A DNA stretch of 64,000 bases from an uncultured Phycisphaerales bacterium. GTDB lineage: Bacteria > Planctomycetota > Phycisphaerae > Tepidisphaerales > Tepidisphaeraceae. The notes under the pieces are model-generated. The model was not told where the DNA came from and did no database searches. It saw only the letters and a list, made by a program, of their open reading frames with translations. How positions within the stretch are numbered: position 1 is the stretch's first letter; the number at the start of each line of letters is the position of its first letter. This document shows positions 53,063-62,772 of the stretch, piece after piece. Made by a program: the position numbers and the translations under genes. Location: contig CAIQIQ010000067.1 of assembly GCA_903871935.1 (NCBI GenBank), positions 1 to 64,000 on the forward strand, read 5' to 3'.

Positions 53063-55434
53063 CAGATCCGCCCCTTTCTGGCCATCACCTGCGCTGTTGC
53101 CACCGCAGCCTGCCCCAACGCGATCCCACCATCATTGGGCGGAACCACTTCATGACGCAGAACCGTCATCCCCTGCTCACGGAGCAGTTCGCTGAGTCGC
53201 TTTGTAACAATCTCATTACAGAAGACGCCGCCGGACAGGCCCGCAACCCGCAAACCTGTCCGGACGGACGCCAGTTGAACAGCTTGAGCCCATGCTTGGC
53301 AGAACTCTTCATGGAACTCGGCCGCCAGATCCGCAACGGCCTCGCCGCGAAGCTTCCGATCACCCAACTCCGCGATCAGGGGCAGCAGATCGACGAGTAT
53401 CTCGCCATGAGCCGCTCCGATTTCTGCTTTCTGCTTTCTGCTTTTTGTTTTTCCCGAAAAGGCAAGGGCCTCCAGTGCCATCGCGGCCTGAGCCTCATGG
53501 GTGTTCTCGTCACAGACGCCCAGAATGGCCGCCACCGCATCGAACAGCCGTCCCGCCGCCGAGCTCGTCACACAATTCCGTCCGCTGCTGAGCATCGCCT
53601 CGACAACAACCTGCTGATCGCTCGGAAACAGCCCATCGATCGATCGACCCAGCGCGTGCATCACGCCGGCGGCGCACCTGCGCGTATCGCGCGCTGCCGC
53701 ATCTCCGCCAGGCAGCCGAATCGATCTCAGATGACCTAAACGCTGGAACTCACCGTCGGCCACCCGCAGCAGCTCTCCACCCCAGGCCATGCCATCGGTT
53801 CCATATCCCACGCCGTCACAGACTACCGCCAGGGCCGGCTCTGTCACCCCATGCTCCGCCAGCACCGCCGCCGCATGGGCATGGTGATGCTGCACAGGAA
53901 TAAGGGGGACATCCCACATTTTTCCGAGCTTGCGCGCCCATTGCGTACTGAGATAGCCGGGATGCAGGTCATGTGCGATCCATTGCGGCTTCACCTCCAG
54001 CAACTGGCAAAGGTCCGCTATCGCTTTTTGGAAGTACCCATAGGCCAGAGTGTGCTTGAGATCCCCGAGGTGATGGGAGAGGATGACCTCGTCGCCGCGG
54101 ACAACGGCGACCGTATTCTTGAGTTCCCCGCCAACACAGAGACCTTGGGAGACAGGCACGGAGCCACGAAGGCACGAAGGCACGAAGGGAAGACGGATGA
54201 CCTGCGGCACATACCCGCGTGCCCGACGGATGGGCAACACTTTTTCTCCAGCCCCCATATCAATCACGACTGAATCATCGACGCTCCGCTCGATGTCGCG
54301 ATCGTGCAACAAGACTGCATCGGCGATTCCCGCCAGTCGTACAATCGCATCTTGGTTATCTTTCACCAGCGGCTCATCAGTCAGATTCGCGCTGGTCATC
54401 ACCAGAACGTCCACCTGTCGATCCAGTTCGGCAAAGAGCAGATGGTGCAACGGCGTATAGGGCAGCATCACGCCAAGACGATGCGTGCCGGAAAAGATTC
54501 GATCTGAGATGCCAGATTTGCGATTCGCGATCGTCGCCAGCACGATGGGGGCGGCCGGGGAAGTTAGTTCTCGCTCACCTGCCGGACCAAGTTGCACCAG
54601 CCGGCGGGCCACCTCCACATTGGCGCACATCACGGCAAACGGCTTGGCATCGCGCTGTTTGCGCCGCCGCAGTTCCGCCACCGCCGCATCGCTATCGGCA
54701 CGGCACGCCAGATGAAATCCACCAATCCCCTTGATGGCGACAATCTTTCCTGCACTCAGCAGCCCGGCCGCTTCGCAGATCGCATCGACCTGTCCCGCGC
54801 ACCTGCGTGTCTCCGTGCCTCTACCGTGGTGCAATGCGACCAGTTCGACCCTCGGTCCACACGCCGGGCAGGCCACTGGCTGTGCATGGAAACGCCGATC
54901 CGCGGGATTCGCATATTGCTGGTGACATTTTTCACAAATACGAAAGCGCGACATCGTCGTGTTGACCCGGTCATAGGGCATGGCACGGATAATGGTGTAG
55001 CGCGGCCCGCAATTCGTGCAGTTGATCAAAGCGTAGCGATGGCGGAAATCGGCGGGGTCGAGCATTTCGCGGACGCAGTCGGGACAGACGGCCGCGTCCA
55101 CAGTAATCACCGGCCGGTGCTGGGTATCGGCCGCGCTGTCACTGATCTGGAACCCGCTCCCGTCAACAATCGCAATGCGTTCACAATCAACAGAATCAAT
55201 GCGGCAAATCTGGGGATGGCGCTCGTCAATGGCGTGCCAGAATCGATCAAGCGTCGCCTCTTCGCCCTGGGCCTCGACAATCACCAGGGATGATTGATTA
55301 CGGACGAATCCCCCGAGGTTCATTTCGCGTGCAATCCTATAGACAAATGGGCGGAAACCCACTCCCTGCACCTGACCACGAATGGTCCAGCGCCGACGTA
55401 TAAGGTTGCAGGATAGAGTCATCATTGCCCGCAC
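53062..55434 (-). CDS. hypF: Carbamoyltransferase HypF
   Basis: 790 residues. HypF activates carbamoyl phosphate and passes the carbamoyl group to HypE. An acylphosphatase domain (GQVQGVGFRPFVYRIA), two zinc-finger pairs (CPDCVREM...CTNCGPRYT and CEKCHQQY...CPACGPRV), a YrdC-like domain (IKGIGGFHLACRADSDAAV) and a Kae1-like domain (QHHHAHAAAVLAEHG, GGVFCNEIVTKRL) are all present. GTG at 55434 is chosen because GAGGAG stands 5 bases before it; ATG at 55425 is the alternative. Four segments are encoded by short-repeat DNA: KTKSRKQKAEIG (near 53420), PFVPSCLRGSVPVS (near 54165), ANRKSGISDRIF (near 54515) and GTETRRCAGQ (near 54810). Confidence 0.93.
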   Translation of the reverse strand: MRAMMTLSCNLIRRRWTIRGQVQGVGFRPFVYRIAREMNLGGFVRNQSSLVIVEAQGEEATLDRFWHAIDERHPQICRIDSVDCERIAIVDGSGFQISDSAADTQHRPVITVDAAVCPDCVREMLDPADFRHRYALINCTNCGPRYTIIRAMPYDRVNTTMSRFRICEKCHQQYANPADRRFHAQPVACPACGPRVELVALHHGRGTETRRCAGQVDAICEAAGLLSAGKIVAIKGIGGFHLACRADSDAAVAELRRRKQRDAKPFAVMCANVEVARRLVQLGPAGERELTSPAAPIVLATIANRKSGISDRIFSGTHRLGVMLPYTPLHHLLFAELDRQVDVLVMTSANLTDEPLVKDNQDAIVRLAGIADAVLLHDRDIERSVDDSVVIDMGAGEKVLPIRRARGYVPQVIRLPFVPSCLRGSVPVSQGLCVGGELKNTVAVVRGDEVILSHHLGDLKHTLAYGYFQKAIADLCQLLEVKPQWIAHDLHPGYLSTQWARKLGKMWDVPLIPVQHHHAHAAAVLAEHGVTEPALAVVCDGVGYGTDGMAWGGELLRVADGEFQRLGHLRSIRLPGGDAAARDTRRCAAGVMHALGRSIDGLFPSDQQVVVEAMLSSGRNCVTSSAAGRLFDAVAAILGVCDENTHEAQAAMALEALAFSGKTKSRKQKAEIGAAHGEILVDLLPLIAELGDRKLRGEAVADLAAEFHEEFCQAWAQAVQLASVRTGLRVAGLSGGVFCNEIVTKRLSELLREQGMTVLRHEVVPPNDGGIALGQAAVATAQVMARKGRI

Positions 55435-55583
55435 GCTTTCTCCTCAGGGTCCTCGAGGTAGGACACTGCCATTTTACCGATAAGAAGACGCGGGGGTCAA
55501 CCATGTGTAGAGTCAAATCGACAAACACTTAACTAATGTATTTATATGCACTTACGATATTATCCGCGGGTTTCTAAGGATGC

Positions 55584-55601
55584 ATGTGAATTATTTCACC
55601 A
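55584..55601 (-). promoter_or_regulatory. Rex-like operator upstream of the hypF-hox operon
   Basis: Read on the plus strand, ATGTGAATTATTTCACCA matches the Rex consensus TTGTGAA-N4-TTCACAA at 12 of 14 defined positions, with perfect arms GTGAA and TTCAC. It lies about 150 bp before the hypF start in a 230-bp, AT-rich gap that also holds TATAAAT on the minus strand near 55540. Together with the two sites at 37 kb it suggests that both hydrogenase operons respond to NADH/NAD+. Confidence 0.55.
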
Positions 55602-55664
55602 ACGGCACGCCGTTGAAAGACTGCTGCGGAGGGCCGCTCTCGTGCGGGGCGCACTGCCCGTCCG

Positions 55665-56042
55665 TCACCACGCTTCGAGCAGTTCCAGAATGTCCTGGTT
55701 GAGTTGCAGAAACCGGCCATGCTGACCTGGGGTGCGGCCGCGGTTGTGGTAGTGATCGACACACTGAAACCGCCGGCAATTGGCAGGCCGATACTCATAG
55801 ATCGTGCAACGGTTGTCTTCGCCCAGGAACTGGCAGCGGCCGTTCACATATGGAAGAGCTTTTTCGACCAGACGCCGGCCGGCATCCTCAATCACTACAT
55901 CGGTGGCAAAAGGCCCAAAGCGAGCGTATTCCGCCTCTTGCAGCAGTACGGCATAGTCATGGCCATTCTGCCGACAGCAGTTGGCGCTGCAGCACTGGCC
56001 ACAGGGGCTCTCGCCGATGATGGCAATGCGGAATCGTCTCAA
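55665..56042 (-). CDS. YkgJ-family cysteine cluster protein
   Basis: 125 residues with a TTG start (no ATG or GTG is available at the right place). Cysteines follow the YkgJ pattern: CGQCCSANCC near residues 14-23, then CQFLGEDNRCTIYEYRPANCRRF around 70-92. YkgJ proteins are thought to bind zinc or iron-sulfur clusters; their role is unknown. RQNGHDYAVLL and ALPYVNG separate the two groups. Its 3' end faces the hypF promoter region. The start codon is uncertain. Confidence 0.7.
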   Translation of the reverse strand: MRRFRIAIIGESPCGQCCSANCCRQNGHDYAVLLQEAEYARFGPFATDVVIEDAGRRLVEKALPYVNGRCQFLGEDNRCTIYEYRPANCRRFQCVDHYHNRGRTPGQHGRFLQLNQDILELLEAW

Positions 56043-56138
56043 GAACGCTCCAGTCGCCTTCTCTCAATAATGGGAATGATCACCCCCGCACGGTCCATCG
56101 CATCCGGCGGATCAGGTGCTGGTTACCGTGGATGGACT

Positions 56139-58190
56139 CTACCCCGGCTGCGGGATAGGCCCACCGCCCAAAAGCCCTTGGCCGCCGGTCGATTCAGCAG
56201 GCTTCGGCGGGGCCGGAAGCTGCTGTTGCCGCTGCTCCTTCTCGATCAACTCCGCAATGGTCGGTTTGGCAAGGGCGCCGCCCTTCATGATCTGATCGAG
56301 ATCCGAAGCGTCGATCGTCTCGTACTTCATCAGGGCCTTGGACACCGCCTCGACTTTATCGCGGTTCTCCTCCAGCATCTGGCCCGTCTGCTGATAGAGC
56401 GCGTCAATCAACTTCTTGGTTTCTTCATCGATCGCCTTGGCCGTGTCTTCGGAGTACTCCCGCCCGCCGCCGAAATCGCCCAGAATGTTCGGCTTGTTCT
56501 CATCTTCGCCGTAATAGACGAAGCCGACGCGATCACTCATGCCCCAGTCGCGCACCATGCGGCGGGCGATAACGGTTGCCTGGCGGATATCGCCATAGGC
56601 GCCGGTATTCATATCGCCGGTGAACATCTGCTCGGCGATTCTTCCAGCGCAGGCAACCTTGATCTGGGCGATCGCCCATGACTTGGAGTAGTTCGTGCGA
56701 TCTTTCTCGGGCAGCGCCATCGTCGCACCGCCATAGTTGCCGCGCGGGATGATGGTCACTTTGTGGATCGGATCGGCATCCTTCAGCAAGCACTGTACGA
56801 CGGCATGGCCGGCCTCGTGCCAGGCCGTGGCGATCTTCTCTTTCTCGTCGATCACGCGGCTCTTGCGAGCCCGGCCCCAGCGAACCTTGTCGCGCGCCTC
56901 TTCCAGATCTTCCTGTTCGACGCCTTCCTTGTTAGCCATTGTCGCGCCCAGTGCCGACTCATTGATGATGGCAGCCAGATCTGCGCCGCTGAACCCCGGC
57001 GTAGCCCGCGCCAGCCGCAGCAGATCGATGTTGGGTCCCAGTTTTACCTTGCGGGCGTGCACTTTCAGAATCTCGAAACGTCCCTTCACATCGGGCAGTG
57101 GCACCGTAACCTGGCGATCAAAACGCCCGGGACGGGTCAGTGCCGGATCCAGCACATCCACGCGGTTGGTCGCCGCACAGACAATCACCTGGTCATTGGT
57201 TTCAAAGCCATCCATCTCAACCAGAATGGCATTAAGCGTCTGCTCGCGTTCATCATGCCCGCCGGATGAGAATCCCGAGCCGCGTCGCCGGCCCACCGCA
57301 TCGATTTCATCCAGGAAGATGATGCACGGCGAGTTGTCCTTGGCCTGCTTGAAGAGATCGCGCACCCGGCTGGCGCCGACGCCGACAAACATTTCCACAA
57401 AGTCGGAGCCGGAGATGGAGAAGAACGGCACATCCGCCTCGCCGGCAATAGCCTTGGCGAGCATGGTCTTGCCGGTGCCGGGCTCACCCACCAACAGCAC
57501 ACCGCGAGGTATGCGCCCGCCCAGGCGCTGGAACTTCTTGGGATTGCGGAGGAACTCGACAATCTCCTTCACTTCATCCTTGGCCTCTTCAATGCCGGCC
57601 ACATCCTCAAAGGTGATATTGGTATGTTCCTTAGTGGTGATCTTGTGCCGCGAGCGCCCGAAGTTGCCGAGCATGCCGCCAGGGCCGGCCGCCCCGCGCA
57701 ACTGACGGAACACGAAGATCCAGAAGAACGCGATCAGCACAATCCACGGGATGATCGGCAGGAACATGTTGATCAGCAGGTTCTGCGGTTCGTGAAACAC
57801 CAGCGATGCGCCGTTGCGATGTTCGCGGATGTACGTTTCCATCTCGGGGCTCAGCGACCCGCCGATGCCCGCCTGGGAACGAAACTTGACGGCTTGCACG
57901 TTCTTACCGTCCACGGTCACAGTTTGCGCGGAGAGGAATTCGCCCTGGATCTCGTCGCCCTCAATGGCCATCGACTTCACCTTTCCCTCGGCCAGCCGCT
58001 GGTCAAACTCGCTGAAAGCGATCCGCGCTACCTGCCGGTCCGTCTGGTTGAACAGCATGATCAGCATGGCCGCCAGGCCGATGACCAGAAGCCAGGTGAA
58101 GACGCTCCTACCCATCTTCATGCCCGGCATGTTCGGGCCTTCCGGCCGGTTGCTGTTGCGTGGCTGCTTATCGGGCGGCTGCTGGGACAT
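56139..58190 (-). CDS. ftsH: ATP-dependent zinc metalloprotease FtsH
   Basis: 683 residues. Two membrane helices (about 28-46 and 140-160) flank a periplasmic domain, followed by a AAA+ domain: Walker [17 protein letters not shown] (Glu where Pro is usual), Walker [15 protein letters not shown], the pore loop [17 protein letters not shown] and the second region of homology [20 protein letters not shown]. The zinc site HEAGH and the third ligand region ([16 protein letters not shown]) complete the protease. The first 25 residues are Pro/Asn/Arg-rich and the C-terminus is Pro/Gly-rich. It degrades misfolded membrane proteins and regulators. Confidence 0.95.
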   Translation of the reverse strand: MSQQPPDKQPRNSNRPEGPNMPGMKMGRSVFTWLLVIGLAAMLIMLFNQTDRQVARIAFSEFDQRLAEGKVKSMAIEGDEIQGEFLSAQTVTVDGKNVQAVKFRSQAGIGGSLSPEMETYIREHRNGASLVFHEPQNLLINMFLPIIPWIVLIAFFWIFVFRQLRGAAGPGGMLGNFGRSRHKITTKEHTNITFEDVAGIEEAKDEVKEIVEFLRNPKKFQRLGGRIPRGVLLVGEPGTGKTMLAKAIAGEADVPFFSISGSDFVEMFVGVGASRVRDLFKQAKDNSPCIIFLDEIDAVGRRRGSGFSSGGHDEREQTLNAILVEMDGFETNDQVIVCAATNRVDVLDPALTRPGRFDRQVTVPLPDVKGRFEILKVHARKVKLGPNIDLLRLARATPGFSGADLAAIINESALGATMANKEGVEQEDLEEARDKVRWGRARKSRVIDEKEKIATAWHEAGHAVVQCLLKDADPIHKVTIIPRGNYGGATMALPEKDRTNYSKSWAIAQIKVACAGRIAEQMFTGDMNTGAYGDIRQATVIARRMVRDWGMSDRVGFVYYGEDENKPNILGDFGGGREYSEDTAKAIDEETKKLIDALYQQTGQMLEENRDKVEAVSKALMKYETIDASDLDQIMKGGALAKPTIAELIEKEQRQQQLPAPPKPAESTGGQGLLGGGPIPQPG

Positions 58191-58543
58191 TACGAAAACA
58201 CCTCTTATGAAGACACAGGGCTGTAGCGTATCTTACGGGCAAGGTGAGGCTTCTTTCCAGCCTCGCACGGCATTGGTCATGATCCAATCACCGCTAATGA
58301 TACACGCCCAAACAGCGCAAAGCCTTGTTACGTCGGACAATACGCTCCAGTTTACAGGATTCCTAAGATCCCGCTCCTGCGCTTCGGCAATGTATGCGAG
58401 CAACCCCAACCGGACAAACACGGCGAAGATTCCGTTCCCGCGCCTCGTCCAGAGAGTTATGCTGGTGTTCTTGGAACTGCGCGTTGAGCCAGTTGGCTCT
58501 CGTGAGCCTGCGGGGCCGACGGCACCCGAATGTGAGGTGCACC
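58191..58543. other. Intergenic region between divergent ftsH and ybaK-like gene
   Basis: It must carry the promoters of both divergent genes. On the minus strand TATCAT near 58300 could be a -10 of ftsH, but no good -35 is visible. The plus-strand frame of the ybaK-like gene is open from 58394 with no family similarity before 58544. I see no repeat, hairpin or RNA gene here. Confidence 0.5.
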
Positions 58544-59002
58544 ATGATGCTGCAGGACTACCTTGATTCAATGGGGATCGCGTACCGGCTCTCTTCCCAC
58601 GGAACGGCTTATACCTCTCAGGATCTGGCTGCCCAAGAGCACGTTACTGGCAAGAAAGTGATCAAACCGGTGCTCATTTCCGTAGATGGCAAGCCTTGCC
58701 TCTGTGCCATCCCCGCCAACTACCGCGTTGATCTGATGCGGGTTCGAGAACAGCTCCATGCCCACACTGTGGAACTGCTCGAAGAAGCTCAATTGCAGAA
58801 GCTCTTCCCGGATTGCGAGATCGGAGCCGAGCCGCCGGTGGGCAAGATCTACGGATTGCCAACCCTGATGGATACCTCGCTGCTATCGGACGATCAAGTG
58901 ACATTCCAGGCCGGCAACCACACTACGTCGATCACGCTAAGCATGCGCGATTATCAGCGGCTGGTCGAGCCGCAGATCAGTGATTTCAGTATGCACGCTT
59001 GA
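58544..59002 (+). CDS. YbaK/prolyl-tRNA-editing domain protein
   Basis: 152 residues from the ATG at 58544, with GAGGTG upstream. The fold is the YbaK/ProX deacylase: LDSMGIAYRLSSHGTAYTSQDLAAQ at the start, the Lys in HVTGKKVIKPVLI, then PDCEIGAEPPVGKIYGLPTLMD and NHTTSITLSMRDYQRL. Proteins of this family hydrolyse mischarged tRNA (often Cys- or Ala-tRNA-Pro). Specificity is not evident. Its last 17 bp overlap the convergent phosphoesterase gene. Confidence 0.85.
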   Translation: MMLQDYLDSMGIAYRLSSHGTAYTSQDLAAQEHVTGKKVIKPVLISVDGKPCLCAIPANYRVDLMRVREQLHAHTVELLEEAQLQKLFPDCEIGAEPPVGKIYGLPTLMDTSLLSDDQVTFQAGNHTTSITLSMRDYQRLVEPQISDFSMHA

Positions 59003-59822
59003 GAATGATTAAGACGATCTCCGGTGGGCAGAACAGCCGGATTGCCACGCCGGAAAAGCCCAGCCCCTGGTTCACGATATAGTGCGTCGGCCCGATGCGG
59101 TGATACCCACGACATAATTTGCGGGGCGAGTGATCGTGGCGCACGAGCATGGCGCCGGTGGGCAAACAGATCTGCCCGGCATGGGTATGGCCGCACAGAT
59201 AGATGTCCGGCTGAAGCGATTGGAGTTTCGGGAAGAAATCCGGGAAATGCGCCAGCACGATCCGCGGAACGCCGCGGGTTGGCGCCTCAAACCGTGCCGC
59301 AAAACCCTCGGGCATATCTGCCCGCATTGGTCCCATCGCCCCAATCAGTTCCACCGAGCCCTTGCCAGTCTCAAGAAGGATCCGACGCCCATCGAGCATC
59401 TGGATCCCCAACCGATCCAGCTCCTGGCTTGATCCAATGTTGTCGTGATTACCAAGAATAGCGAACGTGCCCAGCCGCGACCTCAGCGCTGGCAGGTATC
59501 GGCGGATCACCGGCATCGCCGGCACATGCGTTCTGCGGTCATCGACAATATCGCCCGTGACCAGCACCATGTCGGTCGCAAGAGCTTCCACCGTCTCCAG
59601 CACCCGTTCATAAGCTTTGTGCCAAACTGGCGTTAGATGCAGATCAGAGAGCACCGCGATCCGCATTCCATCCAGCTCCATCGGCAAATGCTCCAGCGGC
59701 AATGCCAGTTCCCGCACGATGAAGTGCGTCGGCTGGAACAGGTGCACCCAGGGCCAGCTTAGCGGCCGGATCTCTGTCTGCGTCTTGATCGGCTTTGTCG
59801 TCTTCCCGGATGTCGTCTGCAC
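58986..59822 (-). CDS. Calcineurin-like metallophosphoesterase (YaeI-like)
   Basis: 278 residues with a GTG start at 59822 preceded by AAAGGA. All five metal motifs are present: VLSDLHLT near 55, TGDIVDDR near 93, LGNHDN near 123, AHFPDF near 191 and CGHTHAGQI near 210. The order and spacing are those of the YaeI/YkuE group that cleaves lipid-linked or UDP-diacylglucosamine-type substrates at the membrane. No membrane helix is present here, but a hydrophobic VIRLF...IVLIIL patch lies at the end. Overlaps the convergent ybaK-like gene by 17 bp. Confidence 0.88.
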   Translation of the reverse strand: MQTTSGKTTKPIKTQTEIRPLSWPWVHLFQPTHFIVRELALPLEHLPMELDGMRIAVLSDLHLTPVWHKAYERVLETVEALATDMVLVTGDIVDDRRTHVPAMPVIRRYLPALRSRLGTFAILGNHDNIGSSQELDRLGIQMLDGRRILLETGKGSVELIGAMGPMRADMPEGFAARFEAPTRGVPRIVLAHFPDFFPKLQSLQPDIYLCGHTHAGQICLPTGAMLVRHDHSPRKLCRGYHRIGPTHYIVNQGLGFSGVAIRLFCPPEIVLIILKRAY

Positions 59823-59947
59823 CAGCCGTCCTTTCGTGCCGGCAATCTATAGACGGGGAAACCCGTAAAGCCAAGTCATTGCGTCAGAGAATATCCCGCC
59901 CCAAGTAACGTTCTGATCCTCGGCACTGTATAAACAAGCGGAGCGAG

Positions 59948-61798
59948 ATGGACTCACGGACTCAGGAAATCGCAGCGGAATCTTCGGCTCAGGCGCCCTT
60001 GGGGCGGCCGGAGAGCCCGGCGACACGGATCTGCGGCCTGGTTCTGGCCGGCCTGGTCGTGCTTACATTCTCCTTGCTGATGTTCCGCACCTGGCTGCCG
60101 GTGCATGGTGGGGTCGATCAGAACGGCTACATGGTCGGTGGCAAGCAGCTTGCCACGACCGGCTCCATGGCGCTTCGGCTGCATCGCGTCGGGACCGGCC
60201 AGATCGATCCACTCCAATTCGTCAGCCCCATGTGGGTAGGCTTCGACTTGGGTAGCAGTGAAGAACGTTTCTTGCCGAAGTACCCGGTCGGGCTTCCCCT
60301 GATCTACGCCGGTATGCTCAAACTGGGCGGCGCCGGCTCTGGAGTGGCGCTGGTTCATCTAGTCAGTCCCATCTCGATGGCCCTTTCCCTGCTGGGCGTG
60401 TTTTTTCTGGCGCGCCTGCTTCTGGGTTCAGTTCCGGCCTTGGCCGTGATGATCCTGCTGGCCGTCAGCCCGGCAACCATCGCCCTGACCAATAATCCCA
60501 ACAGCCATGCGGCGACATTGCTTCTGGTCACCTGGGGCATGTATCTGCTGGTGCTCTGGTGGAAAGGCCACTCAACCGCCTGGGGCATGATCGGCGCACT
60601 GCTGACCGGGGCGGCCATCAGCATTCGCTATACCGAGGGGCTCCTGATCCTGCCCATCACCATCATGGCCCTCTTGGGCATCTTCGATTCGGGCTGGCGC
60701 AGCCGCCGGGCGTGGCTGCAGGGGATCGCGGTGCTGGCGGCCTGGTCTATCCCGCTGGCGGCGCTTCTCTGGCACAACCGCGTCGCCATGGGCACCTGGA
60801 CCGGCTACGACCCCACCAACGAGAGCACCGGGTTTGCATGGAAATACTTCGCCGATAACTGGGACACGATGCTGCATCAGCTCTATGCGATGGGACTGAT
60901 GCTGCTATTTCCCCTGGCCCTGGCAGGACTGATCAGCGGGTTCGTCTGGCATTGGCGGCTGGCATTGATCCTGGCGGCCTGGATACTGCCCGGCCTCCTA
61001 CTTTATACGGCCTACTACTGGGCGCCCGATGGGCAGACAGTGGGGTATTCGCGGTTCTTTCTGACGATCATGCCGCCCATGGCAATCTGTGCCATCGGGG
61101 TACTGCTCTGGCCCGCGCAGCATGTGGCAATCGCCCATCCTGGCACAACCCACCACCGCATGCACATCGCTGCGGCTCTGGCGACGATGCTGCTCCTGGC
61201 GGTTTCGGTGCCCATGGGCATCGCCACCTCACAGCCAACTCTGGAGACCGATTTCAAGACCCGCAAGAACATCCAACAGCGTGCCCATGCGGTCATGCGC
61301 AACATCCCGGCGGGGTCGGTGCTCTTCTGTGATGCCCGTGGCCTGAGCGAGCATCTGCAACTGGTGAGCGACTATGTTCTGTATTCGCCCGAAGTGTTCA
61401 CGCGCATGACGATCGACCGCCTGGGTGACCGCAGCGCCGATGACCCCTCGCCCATGGATCCCGGGCGGGCACACTATCTGACCGAGATGCTGCGCAACAA
61501 GACTCAAGCCGATCTGGATGCGCTGCGCGACGAGATCGCCACGGGCGCTCTGTCTTCCGGAAAACGGGTTTTCGTGTTTTCGCAGGGCAACGCCGGCGCC
61601 CGCCGCGCGCCCGGCTGGCGTATAACCAATAGAAGCAAGCTGACGATGGTGCCGGTCATGGAAGGGATCGACGCGGAATCGGTTTCTCGTCCCAACCCCA
61701 ATGGCCGGCCGATGGCAATGATGAAACGCAACCTGCCTACGACGTTGCCTCGCAGCACCTGGCAAATCATGGAAATCACGCTGCGGTCACGTCCATAG
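59948..61798 (+). CDS. GT-C type membrane glycosyltransferase-like protein
   Basis: 616 residues with about ten membrane helices: first near 30-50, then a cluster from about 120 to 430. The first loop holds HGGVDQNGYMVGGKQL, with an acidic residue where PMT/ArnT-type enzymes have their catalytic Asp, and RFLPKYPVGLPLIY matches the 'KYPxGYPL' segment of that superfamily. The last 180 residues are soluble (NIPAGSVLFCDARGLSEHL and on). It would move a sugar from a lipid carrier to an outer acceptor. Acceptor unknown; no lipid-A or protein-mannosylation partner beside it. Confidence 0.7.
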   Translation: MDSRTQEIAAESSAQAPLGRPESPATRICGLVLAGLVVLTFSLLMFRTWLPVHGGVDQNGYMVGGKQLATTGSMALRLHRVGTGQIDPLQFVSPMWVGFDLGSSEERFLPKYPVGLPLIYAGMLKLGGAGSGVALVHLVSPISMALSLLGVFFLARLLLGSVPALAVMILLAVSPATIALTNNPNSHAATLLLVTWGMYLLVLWWKGHSTAWGMIGALLTGAAISIRYTEGLLILPITIMALLGIFDSGWRSRRAWLQGIAVLAAWSIPLAALLWHNRVAMGTWTGYDPTNESTGFAWKYFADNWDTMLHQLYAMGLMLLFPLALAGLISGFVWHWRLALILAAWILPGLLLYTAYYWAPDGQTVGYSRFFLTIMPPMAICAIGVLLWPAQHVAIAHPGTTHHRMHIAAALATMLLLAVSVPMGIATSQPTLETDFKTRKNIQQRAHAVMRNIPAGSVLFCDARGLSEHLQLVSDYVLYSPEVFTRMTIDRLGDRSADDPSPMDPGRAHYLTEMLRNKTQADLDALRDEIATGALSSGKRVFVFSQGNAGARRAPGWRITNRSKLTMVPVMEGIDAESVSRPNPNGRPMAMMKRNLPTTLPRSTWQIMEITLRSRP

Positions 61799-61869
61799 TT
61801 CCTCGCCCGGCCTCGTTGCGGGGGCCCAATCGAACAATTACGATCGCACGGAACGAGGCAGGTGTTTCC

Positions 61870-62748
61870 ATGAGTCAGCCGTTGATTGCCGGTGCGACAT
61901 TACGCGTGGGCTTGTGTCAGGTGCACACCCAGAGGTGGGCGATGGACCAGAATCTGGAACGGTTGCTGGCGGCCATGCGCCAGGGGGCCGATCGTGGCGC
62001 TGAACTTCTGATTACACCCGAATGCGTGCTGGATGGCTACGGATTGGATGAGGTCGGCGGCGCCGCTGAGCGGACGGCGGCTCTCGCGCAGCCGCTCGAT
62101 GGCAAGTATGTTACGGCAGTGCGGAGGCTGGCGGGGGAACTGCAAGTGGATGTGGTGCTGGGGTTCTCCGAACAGGCAGAGGCTGGCAAGATCTATAACT
62201 CTGCGGCGTTCATCGGCCGAGCTGGTGAGATCCTGTGGGTCTACCGCAAGATCCATTGCCGTAACTTTGAGAGACTGGATGGCACCGGATGCTTCACCAC
62301 GGGCAGGCAGTTCCACGTGGCCCGCCGTCCGTACCGCCAGGGAGAATGTCATGTCGGGGCGATGATCTGTTTCGACCGGGAGATCACCGAATCGGTTCGC
62401 TGCCTGCGGAGCATGAGAGCGCAGTTTGTCGCTTGTCCGCTGGCCACCGACACTTTCGGCTTTGCCGGCGGCACGCGTGCCGACAATGAAATGATCACCC
62501 GTTGCCGGGCGGCGGAAAACGAAGTGTGCATCGCCGTGGTGAATCACGCGGGTAGATTCAATGGCGGCAGTTATGTTGTTGGCCCCGAAGGCGAGGTGAT
62601 CTGCGCTCTTGGTCCAGCGGCTGAAGTGGGCGTTGTGGACGTCCCAGTAGGGTTGGCCGCAAAACTCCACGCCGACCCGTACGGCTGGATGGGATGGGGC
62701 TATCGCCAGCCGCCCGTTTATCGGGAGAATTGCAGCGATGGCGAATAG
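61870..62748 (+). CDS. Carbon-nitrogen hydrolase (nitrilase superfamily)
   Basis: 292 residues from the ATG at 61870. The Glu-Lys-Cys triad is present: TPECVLDGYG near residue 56, VYRKIHCRN near 123, and GAMICFDREITESVR near 165. The fold is that of amidases and carbamoylases that split amide C-N bonds. The substrate cannot be told from the motifs. DxGxxG-like pieces at the end (GPEGEVICAL, YVVGPEG) agree with the family. It is convergent with the CBM9-like gene. Confidence 0.85.
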   Translation: MSQPLIAGATLRVGLCQVHTQRWAMDQNLERLLAAMRQGADRGAELLITPECVLDGYGLDEVGGAAERTAALAQPLDGKYVTAVRRLAGELQVDVVLGFSEQAEAGKIYNSAAFIGRAGEILWVYRKIHCRNFERLDGTGCFTTGRQFHVARRPYRQGECHVGAMICFDREITESVRCLRSMRAQFVACPLATDTFGFAGGTRADNEMITRCRAAENEVCIAVVNHAGRFNGGSYVVGPEGEVICALGPAAEVGVVDVPVGLAAKLHADPYGWMGWGYRQPPVYRENCSDGE

Positions 62749-62772
62749 GCGGTCGCACCGCAACGGCTACCG

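Noticed and set aside
54920-54937. Rex-like sequence TGGTGACATTTTTCACAA inside hypF
   Set aside because: It matches the consensus at 12 of 14 positions but lies in the zinc-finger-coding part of hypF, where the Cys and His codons explain the bases, and no promoter is near.
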